Notes under the pieces: model-generated
What the model saw: only the letters and a program-made list of their open reading frames with translations
The model's database searches: none
What the model was told of the DNA's origin: nothing
Source of the DNA: Anaerolineae bacterium
Lineage (GTDB): Bacteria > Chloroflexota > Anaerolineae > Anaerolineales > UBA11858
NCBI GenBank assembly: GCA_003694235.1
Contig: RFKO01000323.1
Coordinates: forward strand, 1-7,601
Reading direction: 5' to 3'
Length of the DNA stretch: 7,601 bases
Shown: positions 1-6,343 of the stretch, in pieces
Position numbering within the stretch: position 1 is the first letter of the stretch
How the letters are laid out: every line of letters starts with the position of its first letter
Translations under genes and position numbers: made by a program

Positions 1-32
1 AAGATTTCAAACAGCAGCACAACGGCGGCCAT
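1..32 (-). CDS. Possible N-terminus of a divergent gene (partial)
   Basis: On the minus strand an ATG at 32-30 opens a frame reading [10 protein letters not shown] before the window ends. The product cannot be identified from ten residues. It is listed because a perfect minus-strand TATAAT (43-38) lies five bases upstream of the ATG, which mirrors the arrangement at ruvB. There is no well-spaced Shine-Dalgarno sequence; an AAGG two bases from the ATG is too close. The hydrophobic start could be a beta strand or a signal or membrane segment. The ATG may also be fortuitous. Confidence 0.3.
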   Translation of the reverse strand, partial: MAAVVLLFEI

Positions 33-37
33 GCCTT

Positions 38-43
38 ATTATA
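38..43 (-). promoter_or_regulatory. Candidate -10 box for the divergent minus-strand gene
   Basis: Read on the minus strand, these bases are a perfect sigma-70-type TATAAT. It is preceded by GGC, so the G of an extended -10 is present but not the T. No good TTGACA is seen 16-18 bases upstream. Initiation 6-7 bases downstream would fall on or next to the ATG at 32-30. The promoter role is inferred from the motif and its placement only. Confidence 0.4.
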
Positions 44-57
44 GCCGATGAAGCGGG

Positions 58-63
58 TATAAT
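58..63 (+). promoter_or_regulatory. Candidate -10 box of the ruvB operon
   Basis: This is a perfect TATAAT, seven bases from the ruvB ATG. The -35 position (about 35-41) matches TTGACA poorly. A start site at the usual distance falls at about 70-71, on the initiation codon, which would make the mRNA leaderless. The absence of any purine-rich Shine-Dalgarno sequence before position 71 agrees with that. The motif is seen directly; the start site is inferred. Confidence 0.5.
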
Positions 64-70
64 TACCCCT

Positions 71-1090
71 ATGAACCGAAATGTGCTGGATCCTGAGCAG
101 CGCCCCGGCGACGGGTTGGATCATGCCCTGCGCCCCACCCGCCTGGCCGAGGTCATCGGGCAGGATGGTGTGGTGGAAAACCTGAAGATTCTGATCGAGG
201 CTGCCCGTCAACGCGGCGAAGCGCTCGATCACGTGCTTTTCTATGGCCCGCCAGGGCTGGGCAAGACCACGCTGGCGCATGTACTGGCCAACGAGATGGG
301 CGTCAACATCAAGGTGACCGCCGGGCCGGCGATCGAACGCCCTGGCGACCTGGCAGCCATCCTGACCAATATGCGCGCCGGGGATGTGTTGTTCATTGAC
401 GAGATTCATCGGCTGGGGCGCGCCGTGGAAGAGGTGCTCTACCCGGCGATGGAGGACTACGCCCTCGATATCGTGATCGGCAAAGGCCCCTCGGCGCGCT
501 CGGTGCGCCTCAAACTGCCGCGTTTCACCGTGGTCGGGGCGACCACCCGGCTGGCGCTGGTGACCGCCCCGCTGCGGGCGCGCTTCGGCGCAACCTACCG
601 CCTGGATTACTACGACCTCGCGGCGATGGAGACCATTTTGCTGCGCGCCGCCGAAAAGCTGGCGGTGACGGTGGAGGCAGAAGGCATCCGGGTGATTGGT
701 CAGCGCGCGCGCGGCACGCCGCGTGTGGCGCTGCGGCTGTTGCGTCGCGTGCGCGACTATGCCCAGGTGCGCGCCGATGGGGTGATCACCGCCGAGGTGG
801 CACGGCAGGCGCTCGACCTGCTTAACATCGATGCCCGCGGCCTGGACGAGATGGATCGCCGCGTGTTGCGCGCCATCATCGAAAAATACGGCGGCGGGCC
901 GGTGGGACTGTCCACCATCGCGGCTTCGATCAGCGAAGAACCGGATACCATCATGGACGTGGTGGAACCCTACCTGATGCAGTTGGGCTTTCTGGAGCGC
1001 ACCTCTCAGGGGCGGGTGGCCACGCCCAAGGCTTACGAACATTTGGGTCTGGAGTATCGTGAGCCGGGAAAACAGCAGCGATTGTTTTGA
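71..1090 (+). CDS. ruvB: Holliday junction branch migration DNA helicase RuvB
   Basis: RuvB is the hexameric AAA+ motor that, with RuvA, drives branch migration of Holliday junctions in recombination and repair. The protein is 339 aa, a normal family length. The N-terminus (LDPEQ near residue 6, then [12 protein letters not shown] at 20-31) matches the canonical RuvB start and supports the ATG at 71. Visible motifs are Walker A GPPGLGKT (59-66), Walker B with LFIDEIHRL (107-115), the sensor-like GATTR (156-160) and PLRARFG (167-173), where family members usually have SPLRDRFG. The C-terminal winged helix (about 255-330, [10 protein letters not shown] through the [11 protein letters not shown] region) binds DNA. 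No Shine-Dalgarno sequence precedes the start, and a TATAAT lies seven bases upstream. ruvA and ruvC are not adjacent in the window. It is the first gene of the plus-strand operon. Confidence 0.97.
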   Translation: MNRNVLDPEQRPGDGLDHALRPTRLAEVIGQDGVVENLKILIEAARQRGEALDHVLFYGPPGLGKTTLAHVLANEMGVNIKVTAGPAIERPGDLAAILTNMRAGDVLFIDEIHRLGRAVEEVLYPAMEDYALDIVIGKGPSARSVRLKLPRFTVVGATTRLALVTAPLRARFGATYRLDYYDLAAMETILLRAAEKLAVTVEAEGIRVIGQRARGTPRVALRLLRRVRDYAQVRADGVITAEVARQALDLLNIDARGLDEMDRRVLRAIIEKYGGGPVGLSTIAASISEEPDTIMDVVEPYLMQLGFLERTSQGRVATPKAYEHLGLEYREPGKQQRLF

Positions 1091-1116
1091 GGTCGCGGAG
1101 CATTGCGCTGTCCTGT

Positions 1117-1125
1117 GAGAGAGGG
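1117..1125 (+). promoter_or_regulatory. Ribosome binding site of the DUF2905 gene
   Basis: The purine run GAGAGAGGG lies directly before the tandem ATGs at 1126 and 1129. It supports starting there rather than at the upstream in-frame TTG at 1087. The choice between the two ATGs is not certain. Confidence 0.55.
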
Positions 1126-1128
1126 ATG

Positions 1129-1356
1129 ATGAATTCTTTTGCCCGTCTTTTTATCGCGCTTGGCGTGGTTTTTCTTTTGATTGGTGTAGTCCTCTATGTA
1201 TTGGGGCGTTTTAACCTGCCGTTGGGCCGGCTGCCCGGCGACATTCGCCTGGAGGGGCGCAACTTCACCTGCCTGTTCCCGCTGGGCACTTCGTTGCTGC
1301 TTTCCGTGGCGCTGACCGTTCTGCTTAACCTGATCGTCCGTCTGTTCAACCGGTGA
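1129..1356 (+). CDS. DUF2905 family small membrane protein
   Basis: This 75-residue protein has two predicted transmembrane helices (about residues 7-26 and 52-72) around the conserved GRLPGDI segment (33-39) and a following NFTCLFPLGTS stretch. That pattern is typical of DUF2905, a family of unknown function in the cytoplasmic membrane. The frame is open from a TTG at 1087 overlapping the ruvB stop, but the extra residues do not fit the family. I therefore start at one of the tandem ATGs (1126 or 1129). The purine run GAGAGAGGG at 1117-1125 serves as ribosome binding site and slightly favours 1129 by spacing. The stop overlaps the queA GTG. The first third uses many T-ending codons, unlike its GC-rich neighbours, as expected from Phe- and Val-rich helices. 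A small DUF2905 gene between ruvB and queA is a recurrent gene order in bacteria. No function is assigned. Confidence 0.85.
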   Translation: MNSFARLFIALGVVFLLIGVVLYVLGRFNLPLGRLPGDIRLEGRNFTCLFPLGTSLLLSVALTVLLNLIVRLFNR

Positions 1357-2375
1357 AGACTTCCGATTTCGACTACGAACTGCCCGAAGAGCGCATCGCG
1401 CAGAGGCCGGTCGAGCCGCGCGACGCCTCACGCCTGATGGTGTTGCACCGCGCCGATGGCCGGATCGAGCATGCCGTCTTTCGTGACCTGGGAAACTATC
1501 TGCGTCCGCACGACCTGCTGGTGATCAACCGCACGCGCGTGATCCCCGCGCGGCTGTTTGGGCGCAAAATCCCCACCGGCGGAAAGGTGGAATTGCTTTT
1601 GCTGCGCCGGGAAGCTCCGCAGGAATGGGAAGCGCTGGTGGGTGGGAAAGGGATGCGTCCCGGCCGCGCGATTGATCTGGGAGAGGGGCTGCGCGCCGAG
1701 GTGGTGGCCGATCTGGGCGGGCCGCGCCGCCGCGTGCGTTTCTCCGCTCCTCTCACCCCGCGCCTGGAGCGTATTGGACATACCCCCCTGCCGCCGTACA
1801 TCCATGAACCCCTGCGCGACCCGGAACGCTATCAGACCGTGTTCGCCCGCGAGCCGGGTTCCGCCGCCGCGCCGACCGCCGGCCTGCACTTCACCCCCGA
1901 ATTGATGGCTGCGCTGCGCTCTCAGGGCATCCGCTTCGCCGAGGTCACCCTGCACGTTGGGCTGGATACCTTTGCGCCGGTGACCGAAGAAGACCCGCGC
2001 CGGCATGTGATTCACACGGAGTGGTGCCGCCTGCCGCCGGAGACGGCCGAGGCCATCCGGCAGGCGCGGCGGGCCGGTGGGCGTGTGATCGCGGTGGGCA
2101 CCACCAGCGTGCGCACGCTGGAATCGGCCGCCCGTCAGGCCACCGCTGCTGAGATTGTGCGCCCCTTCGAGGGAGCCACCGATCTGTTCATCCTGCCGGG
2201 CTACCGATTTCGCGTGCTTGACGCCATGATCACCAACTTTCATCTGCCGCGTTCCACACTGCTGATGCTGGTGAGCGCCTTTGCCGGCCGTGAAACCATC
2301 CTGCAGGCCTACCGCATTGCCATCCAGGAGCGCTATCGCTTTTATTCTTTTGGCGACGCCATGCTGATCCTGTGA
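1353..2375 (+). CDS. queA: S-adenosylmethionine:tRNA ribosyltransferase-isomerase QueA
   Basis: QueA transfers and isomerises the ribosyl group of S-adenosylmethionine onto preQ1 at the wobble position of GUN-anticodon tRNAs, giving epoxyqueuosine, the penultimate step of queuosine synthesis in the cytoplasm. The protein is 340 aa, normal for the family. Recognisable segments are the N-terminal DFDYELPEERIAQ with P19 and R23 following, INRTRVIPARL (58-68), LPPYI (146-150), PTAGLHFT (174-181), LHVGLDTF, HVIHTEW, GTTSVRTLES, and the C-terminal TDLFILPGYRF, ITNFHLPRSTL and SFGDAMLI. All expected blocks are present with no frameshift. The start is GTG within the GTGA that also holds the DUF2905 stop, so translation is probably coupled. 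The next gene joins it by another GTGA overlap. tgt, a common neighbour of queA, does not follow here. Confidence 0.97.
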   Translation: MKTSDFDYELPEERIAQRPVEPRDASRLMVLHRADGRIEHAVFRDLGNYLRPHDLLVINRTRVIPARLFGRKIPTGGKVELLLLRREAPQEWEALVGGKGMRPGRAIDLGEGLRAEVVADLGGPRRRVRFSAPLTPRLERIGHTPLPPYIHEPLRDPERYQTVFAREPGSAAAPTAGLHFTPELMAALRSQGIRFAEVTLHVGLDTFAPVTEEDPRRHVIHTEWCRLPPETAEAIRQARRAGGRVIAVGTTSVRTLESAARQATAAEIVRPFEGATDLFILPGYRFRVLDAMITNFHLPRSTLLMLVSAFAGRETILQAYRIAIQERYRFYSFGDAMLIL

Positions 2376-3292
2376 CCGCCTGGGTTTTCTACCACGACAT
2401 TTTCGATTTTCCGCTGCCGCCCGGCCATCGCTTCCCGCTGGCGAAGTACGTCTTGTTGCGCCAACACCTGCTGGCGGAGAATCTGCTGGCGGCAGAGGAG
2501 CTGGCCGTCCCCCCTGCTGCCGGCGAAGCGCAGTTGTGTCTGGCTCATGATGCGGATTATGTTCAACGCGCCCTGCAGGGCGGGTTGAGCGCGCGGGAGG
2601 TGCGCCGCATCGGGTTGCCCTGGTCGCCGCAGCTGGCCGAGCGCGCCCGCCGCTCGGTGGGCAGCACGCTGGCCGCGGCGACTGCAGCTTTGCAGGATGG
2701 CCTGGGGGTCAACCTGGGGGGCGGGACGCACCACGCCCACCGCGACCACGGCAAAGGTTATTGCCTGTTCAATGATGTCGCCGTGGCCGCGCACCAGTTG
2801 CTCGCCGAAGGTGTGCTCCAGCGCGCCCTGGTGGTGGATTGTGACGTACATCAGGGAGACGGCACGGCCGAAATTTTTGCTGCCGATGAGCGGGTGTTCA
2901 CCTTTTCCATTCACGGGGCCAAAAATTTCCCTTTTACCAAATTCCCCTCTGATCTGGACATCCCCCTGCCCGATGGGACGGGCGACGACGTGTATCTCGA
3001 GGCGTTGCAGAGCGGCCTGGAGCGCGCTTTTCTCGCCTCTCGTCCGCAGCTGGTGTTCTACCTGGCCGGGGCCGACCCCTATGCCGGCGACCGCCTGGGA
3101 CGGCTGGCGCTCTCCATGCAGGGGTTGCAGGAACGGGATCGCCTGGTGCTGGAGCGTTGCCGGCAGGCTGGCTTGCCGCTCGTCATCACTTTGGGTGGGG
3201 GTTATGGTCGACGGATTGAGGACACAGTCGAGATTTACGGCAATACCGTGCGCCAGGCGCTTATAACATATCGCTCTCGCCAAACATCTTGA
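2372..3292 (+). CDS. Histone deacetylase family (class IV / HDAC11-like) Zn-dependent deacylase
   Basis: This is a 306-residue member of the arginase/deacetylase-fold family, which removes acyl groups from lysine or polyamine amines using one zinc ion. The active-site set looks complete: His pair H120-H121 in GGGTHHAHRDHG; zinc ligands D158 and H160 in DCDVHQGDG, with D156 as a likely potassium-site residue; third zinc ligand D235 in AGADPYAGDRLG; and the catalytic Tyr Y278 in LGGGYGRR. Gln after the DVH histidine (HQGDG rather than HHGDG), the GDRLG segment and the SIHGAKNFPF and GTGDDVYL blocks are closer to HDAC11-like bacterial proteins than to AcuC or acetylpolyamine amidohydrolase. There is no signal peptide or membrane segment, so it is cytoplasmic. 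It starts with GTG in a 4-base GTGA overlap with queA, which implies coupled expression. The substrate is unknown. Its 3' end overlaps the convergent HD-GYP gene by 32 bp. Confidence 0.92.
   Translation: MTAWVFYHDIFDFPLPPGHRFPLAKYVLLRQHLLAENLLAAEELAVPPAAGEAQLCLAHDADYVQRALQGGLSAREVRRIGLPWSPQLAERARRSVGSTLAAATAALQDGLGVNLGGGTHHAHRDHGKGYCLFNDVAVAAHQLLAEGVLQRALVVDCDVHQGDGTAEIFAADERVFTFSIHGAKNFPFTKFPSDLDIPLPDGTGDDVYLEALQSGLERAFLASRPQLVFYLAGADPYAGDRLGRLALSMQGLQERDRLVLERCRQAGLPLVITLGGGYGRRIEDTVEIYGNTVRQALITYRSRQTS
3261..3292. other. 32-bp convergent 3' overlap of two operons
   Basis: The last ten codons and stop (TGA, 3290-3292) of the deacetylase gene lie on the complement of the last ten codons and stop (TAA, 3263-3261) of the HD-GYP gene. 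Both reading frames are intact across the overlap. No hairpin with a T-run is visible here on either strand. Transcripts of the two operons would therefore have complementary 3' ends unless termination is Rho-dependent or lies inside the opposite gene. Confidence 0.85.
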
Positions 3293-5738
3293 GGAAGCGC
3301 TCCACCACCTGCGGATCGAACAGGCGGCCACGCCCGGCATCGAGTATTTTGAGCGCATCTGCCAGCGTGTGCGCCGGCCGGTAAGGCTTTTCCGAGCGCA
3401 GGCTGACCCATACATCCACAACGGCGAAGATGCGGGCCGTCAGCGGAATTTGCTCGCCTCGCAGCCCCTCCGGGTAGCCGCTGCCATCCCAGCGCTCGTG
3501 ATGGTACAGCGGGATATCGATCGCCGGGCGCAAGAAGGGGATGGCGCGCAAAGCCCTGGCAGCCAGCAAGGGGTGTTGCTTTATCTGTTCCCATTCCTCC
3601 GCGCTCAGTTCGTCAGCTTTGAGTACCACGGAGTCGGGCAGATGCAACATGCCGATGTCGTGCAGCAGCGCGCCGCGTTGGAAGTTCACCAGCGCCTGCT
3701 CCTCAATACCGAACGCTTCGGCCAGCGGCAGGGCAAGTCTTTCCACCCAGGCAAGGTGCCCGGGAGGCTCGAAGCCGCGTTCCTCCAGCGTATGCGCCCA
3801 GGCGCGCACGGTGGCTCCGTAGTTGGCGGCCAGATCCAGATTGGAGGTTTGCATGTGCTCGAACAGGCGGACGTTGTCTATTGCCACGGCAACCTGTCGG
3901 GTGATGGTTTCGAGAAAATCGATCACTTCCGAGGGGAAGTTGATCTCCCGCCGGGCATAGAGCTCCATCAATCCAACGATCTCGCCCTTGGCCGTCAGAG
4001 GCAGCAACAGGCCGCTGACGAATCCTTCCCGCTCCAGCAGCCAGCGGCGCGCGATTCGGTCGGCGATCAGGTTCAGATCGGCAAAGGGGATGATGCGGCG
4101 CTCGGATAGCGCCAGGGCGGCGTGATCTCCCAGCAGCGGGATTTCGGCGCGCTTGTTCTCCTCGCTGCGAAAGCCGCAGCTGGCGGCATGGTGTAGCGTT
4201 TGCAAGACCGGCTCGTAGAACCAGATGGCAGCCGCGTCCGCTCCGACCTGGCGGATGGCGTGGTTGAGGATCTCGTCCAGAATCACCGTCAGGTTCATGG
4301 TCGTGGTGATGGTGGTTTCGATCTGCCGTAGCGAGTTCAGCCGGTTGAGCTGTTGCTGCGTGCGTTCGTACAGCGCGGTGCTCTCGAGGTGCGCGGCCAG
4401 TTGCTCACACAACAATTCGAGCGTCTCTATCTCCTCTTTGCTGATGTGGTGGGGGTAGCTGAAGCGCACGCTGAGCACGGCGTGGACGCTTTCGCCGCGG
4501 CGCACGGGGAGCGCGGCGGCGGCCTGTAAGGTGGTGCCGGCCTCCGCGTCGGACTGGAAGAAGGGGCTGCTGGTCGGGTCGTTGACCACCAGCAGATGGC
4601 CGGTGCGGGCGACGGTGTGCACCAGCCCGAAGGGGCGGGGCGGGCGAAAAGCGCTGTCTTCCAGGCCGGCAATGCCCGGTCCGGCAGCGTACTCCAGGCC
4701 GGTGCGGTGGTCGACCAGCGAGTGGTCGCGCTCGCGCGCTGCCGTGTCCTGGTCAGCGTCGTAGGTGTAGATGAACGCCGCCGAAGCATCGAGCAGCCGC
4801 ACCGCGTATGCCGCGGTCAGCTGGTACAGGGCCTCCAGGTTGCCCGCCTCGGTCAGGCGCAAACCGAATTCTCGCAATGTGGCCAGATGGCGCAGGCGTT
4901 TCTGTTCCCTTTGTCGCAGGCGCGCCTGCTGGAGCGCCAGGCCGGCTTCGTCGGCCAGCGATTGCAGCATGGTCAGCGCTTCGGGGAAGTCGAAGACCTC
5001 TGGACGGTCGCTCTCCACGTCCAGGATGCCGTAAATAGTGTTCCCCAGACGGATGGGAGCGGCCATTTCGGCGCGCATCCCCTCCACCCCGCGAATGTAA
5101 TCGGGATGGCTGTCCACATCCAGCACGCGCACCGCCTGGCCGCTCAGCGCCGTTTTGCCGGTGACGCCCCGACCGAGAGGGATGATGACCTCGGTGTTGA
5201 CGATCCCAGGTGCCGTGTGCCCGACGCCGAGGACCAGATGGTCGCCCTCCAGCATGTAGATTTCCGCCCGCGGCGCTTCGAACAGATGGGCGGTCTGTTG
5301 CACCAGCGTTTGCAGGATGCCTTCATCGTCCTGGGTGGCCATAGCCCGCCGGATGTTCAACAGGGCTTCCAGAAATGCCGCCCTGCGGCGAAAAACCAGC
5401 TCCAGCGCCTGGCGTTCGCCGGCTTCTTCGATGGCCAGCACGAAGCCGCGCAGTTCTCCGCCTTGCAGGGTGGGCACCAGCCAGGCGCTTTGCCGCGGCG
5501 CTTCCCCTTCGGGCGGGGCAAAAATGTGATGATGCAGGGCATGGCTGATCAGTGTGGGAACGCGACTCTGACGGCAATTTTCAAAGATTGCCTGAAGGCC
5601 GCGGGCCTTTAGATCGGGGAAGGCGGCGAACAGGTTCTTCCCGATCACCTGGCTTTCTTCTTTGCCGGTCAATACGGCCATCTCCTCCGGCCAGGATTGT
5701 ATCTCGAATTGAGGGGAGAGGGTGATGATGCTCAGCAT
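3261..5738 (-). CDS. PAS-GAF-GAF-GAF-HD-GYP signalling protein (putative c-di-GMP phosphodiesterase)
   Basis: This 825-residue protein has no signal peptide or membrane helix and is probably cytosolic. The order is a PAS-like domain (about 1-108), GAF1 (about 128-272, the most canonical: GVTGKTALSGQAV, VLDVDSHPDYI, GILDVES), a divergent GAF2 (about 296-455), GAF3 (about 480-625) and HD-GYP (about 632-822). Helical, coiled-coil-like linkers lie near 265-295, 450-480 and 620-645. HD-GYP proteins hydrolyse c-di-GMP at a two- or three-metal site. Likely metal ligands present are E657 and H661 (ExxxH), H693-D694, H722, H746-H747 and D775, and the GYP signature is intact in HHERWDGSGYP (746-756). 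Two conserved positions differ: HDIGK reads HDIGM (M697), and the usual DxxDA reads DVWVS (V778), so activity is uncertain. The ATG overlaps the CheC-family stop by 7 bases and lacks a clear Shine-Dalgarno sequence, so translation is probably coupled. It is the last gene of the minus-strand operon. Confidence 0.9.
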   Translation of the reverse strand: MLSIITLSPQFEIQSWPEEMAVLTGKEESQVIGKNLFAAFPDLKARGLQAIFENCRQSRVPTLISHALHHHIFAPPEGEAPRQSAWLVPTLQGGELRGFVLAIEEAGERQALELVFRRRAAFLEALLNIRRAMATQDDEGILQTLVQQTAHLFEAPRAEIYMLEGDHLVLGVGHTAPGIVNTEVIIPLGRGVTGKTALSGQAVRVLDVDSHPDYIRGVEGMRAEMAAPIRLGNTIYGILDVESDRPEVFDFPEALTMLQSLADEAGLALQQARLRQREQKRLRHLATLREFGLRLTEAGNLEALYQLTAAYAVRLLDASAAFIYTYDADQDTAARERDHSLVDHRTGLEYAAGPGIAGLEDSAFRPPRPFGLVHTVARTGHLLVVNDPTSSPFFQSDAEAGTTLQAAAALPVRRGESVHAVLSVRFSYPHHISKEEIETLELLCEQLAAHLESTALYERTQQQLNRLNSLRQIETTITTTMNLTVILDEILNHAIRQVGADAAAIWFYEPVLQTLHHAASCGFRSEENKRAEIPLLGDHAALALSERRIIPFADLNLIADRIARRWLLEREGFVSGLLLPLTAKGEIVGLMELYARREINFPSEVIDFLETITRQVAVAIDNVRLFEHMQTSNLDLAANYGATVRAWAHTLEERGFEPPGHLAWVERLALPLAEAFGIEEQALVNFQRGALLHDIGMLHLPDSVVLKADELSAEEWEQIKQHPLLAARALRAIPFLRPAIDIPLYHHERWDGSGYPEGLRGEQIPLTARIFAVVDVWVSLRSEKPYRPAHTLADALKILDAGRGRLFDPQVVERFLKMFGESDML

Positions 5739-6343
5739 GTCGTCGGTTGTTTCGCTTTGCTGCGCAGCCGCGTCAGGGAATTTGCATCAACGATCAGAAG
5801 GAAGTAGCCGCTGACCGTGCCCTTCTCCAGGCGGAACTCGCTGCGCGCCAGAATGGCGCGCTGATTTTGCCGTCCCTCGCCATCGAAGGTGCTGAGCAAT
5901 ACGCTGAGATCGTCTTGATCCAGGCGCTGCTGCTGGAAGCGGATCTTGCTCTCCAGCCGATCCCCCAGAAAGGCGATACAGGCGTTCAGCACGATGTTGC
6001 CGACCTCCTGCAGCACTTCGATATCGGAGAGGGTGAGCGCGGTCGGAATAACCGGCTGGCCGGTCAGCAGCGTGACCAGCCGGGCGCTACTCTGGGGGGA
6101 GAGCACCAGCGCAGCCGCCCCTTTCAGACCGCCGCTTATACGGCCGTGGACGCTTATCGCCCTCTGCTCGTGATCCACGCTCAGCGCGGCCGGCAGGGCG
6201 TCGAGGGACAGCACCTCAACGTTTGGGGCGCGCAGTTCTATCGGACGAGATAGCATGATGGATAAAGCCTGCGAGGCTTTGATGAAGCTTTGATGGATCA
6301 GCGCGCCCAGCGCAGCGTTAGGGAGGGGGGCGTTCACTTTCAA
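5732..6343 (-). CDS. cheC: CheC-family CheY-phosphatase-like protein
   Basis: This 203-residue cytosolic protein has the two pseudo-repeated halves of CheC, a family that dephosphorylates phospho-CheY in chemotaxis. The N-terminal half has the family pattern ALSIMLSRPIELRAPNVEVL (26-45) followed by ALPAAL. The second helix carries LQEVGNIVLN (111-120). The C-terminal block with FRLEKGTVSGYFLLIVD matches the closing strands of CheC. Active helices normally show Glu-x-x-Asn. The second has E113 and N116, although the preceding Asp/Ser is E109. In the first, the matching positions read A14 and H17, so only one site looks functional. Start choice: TTG at 6343-6341 overlaps the cheB stop by two bases and has GGAG five bases upstream. 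A GTG two codons later is the alternative. CheX (shorter, one site) is a less likely identity. CheD, the usual CheC partner, is not in the window. Confidence 0.78.
   Translation of the reverse strand: MKVNAPLPNAALGALIHQSFIKASQALSIMLSRPIELRAPNVEVLSLDALPAALSVDHEQRAISVHGRISGGLKGAAALVLSPQSSARLVTLLTGQPVIPTALTLSDIEVLQEVGNIVLNACIAFLGDRLESKIRFQQQRLDQDDLSVLLSTFDGEGRQNQRAILARSEFRLEKGTVSGYFLLIVDANSLTRLRSKAKQPTTC

Noticed and set aside
1087..1128. N-terminal extension of the DUF2905 protein from a TTG overlapping the ruvB stop
   Set aside because: The extra residues are polar and unlike the family N-terminus, and a purine-rich ribosome binding site sits directly before the tandem ATGs at 1126/1129.
1428..2243. 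Minus-strand open frame (271 codons) opposite queA
   Set aside because: It shadows a clearly conserved QueA sequence and has no domain signature.
3290..3400. Possible intrinsic terminator after the deacetylase gene
   Set aside because: I see no stable GC-rich hairpin followed by a T-run, and the region is HD-GYP coding sequence.
2342..3421. Long minus-strand open frame (359 codons) across the deacetylase gene
   Set aside because: It lies opposite a gene with a complete HDAC active-site set, its translation is low in complexity with no recognisable domain, and long antisense frames are expected in GC-rich coding DNA.
4596..5612. Long plus-strand open frame (338 codons) inside the HD-GYP gene
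   Set aside because: It is the complement of well-defined PAS and GAF coding sequence. The translation has no family features and no credible ribosome binding site.
5723..5738. GATGATG-type short repeat near the HD-GYP start
   Set aside because: It encodes the Ile-Ile codons of the HD-GYP N-terminus on the minus strand and is not a repeat array.
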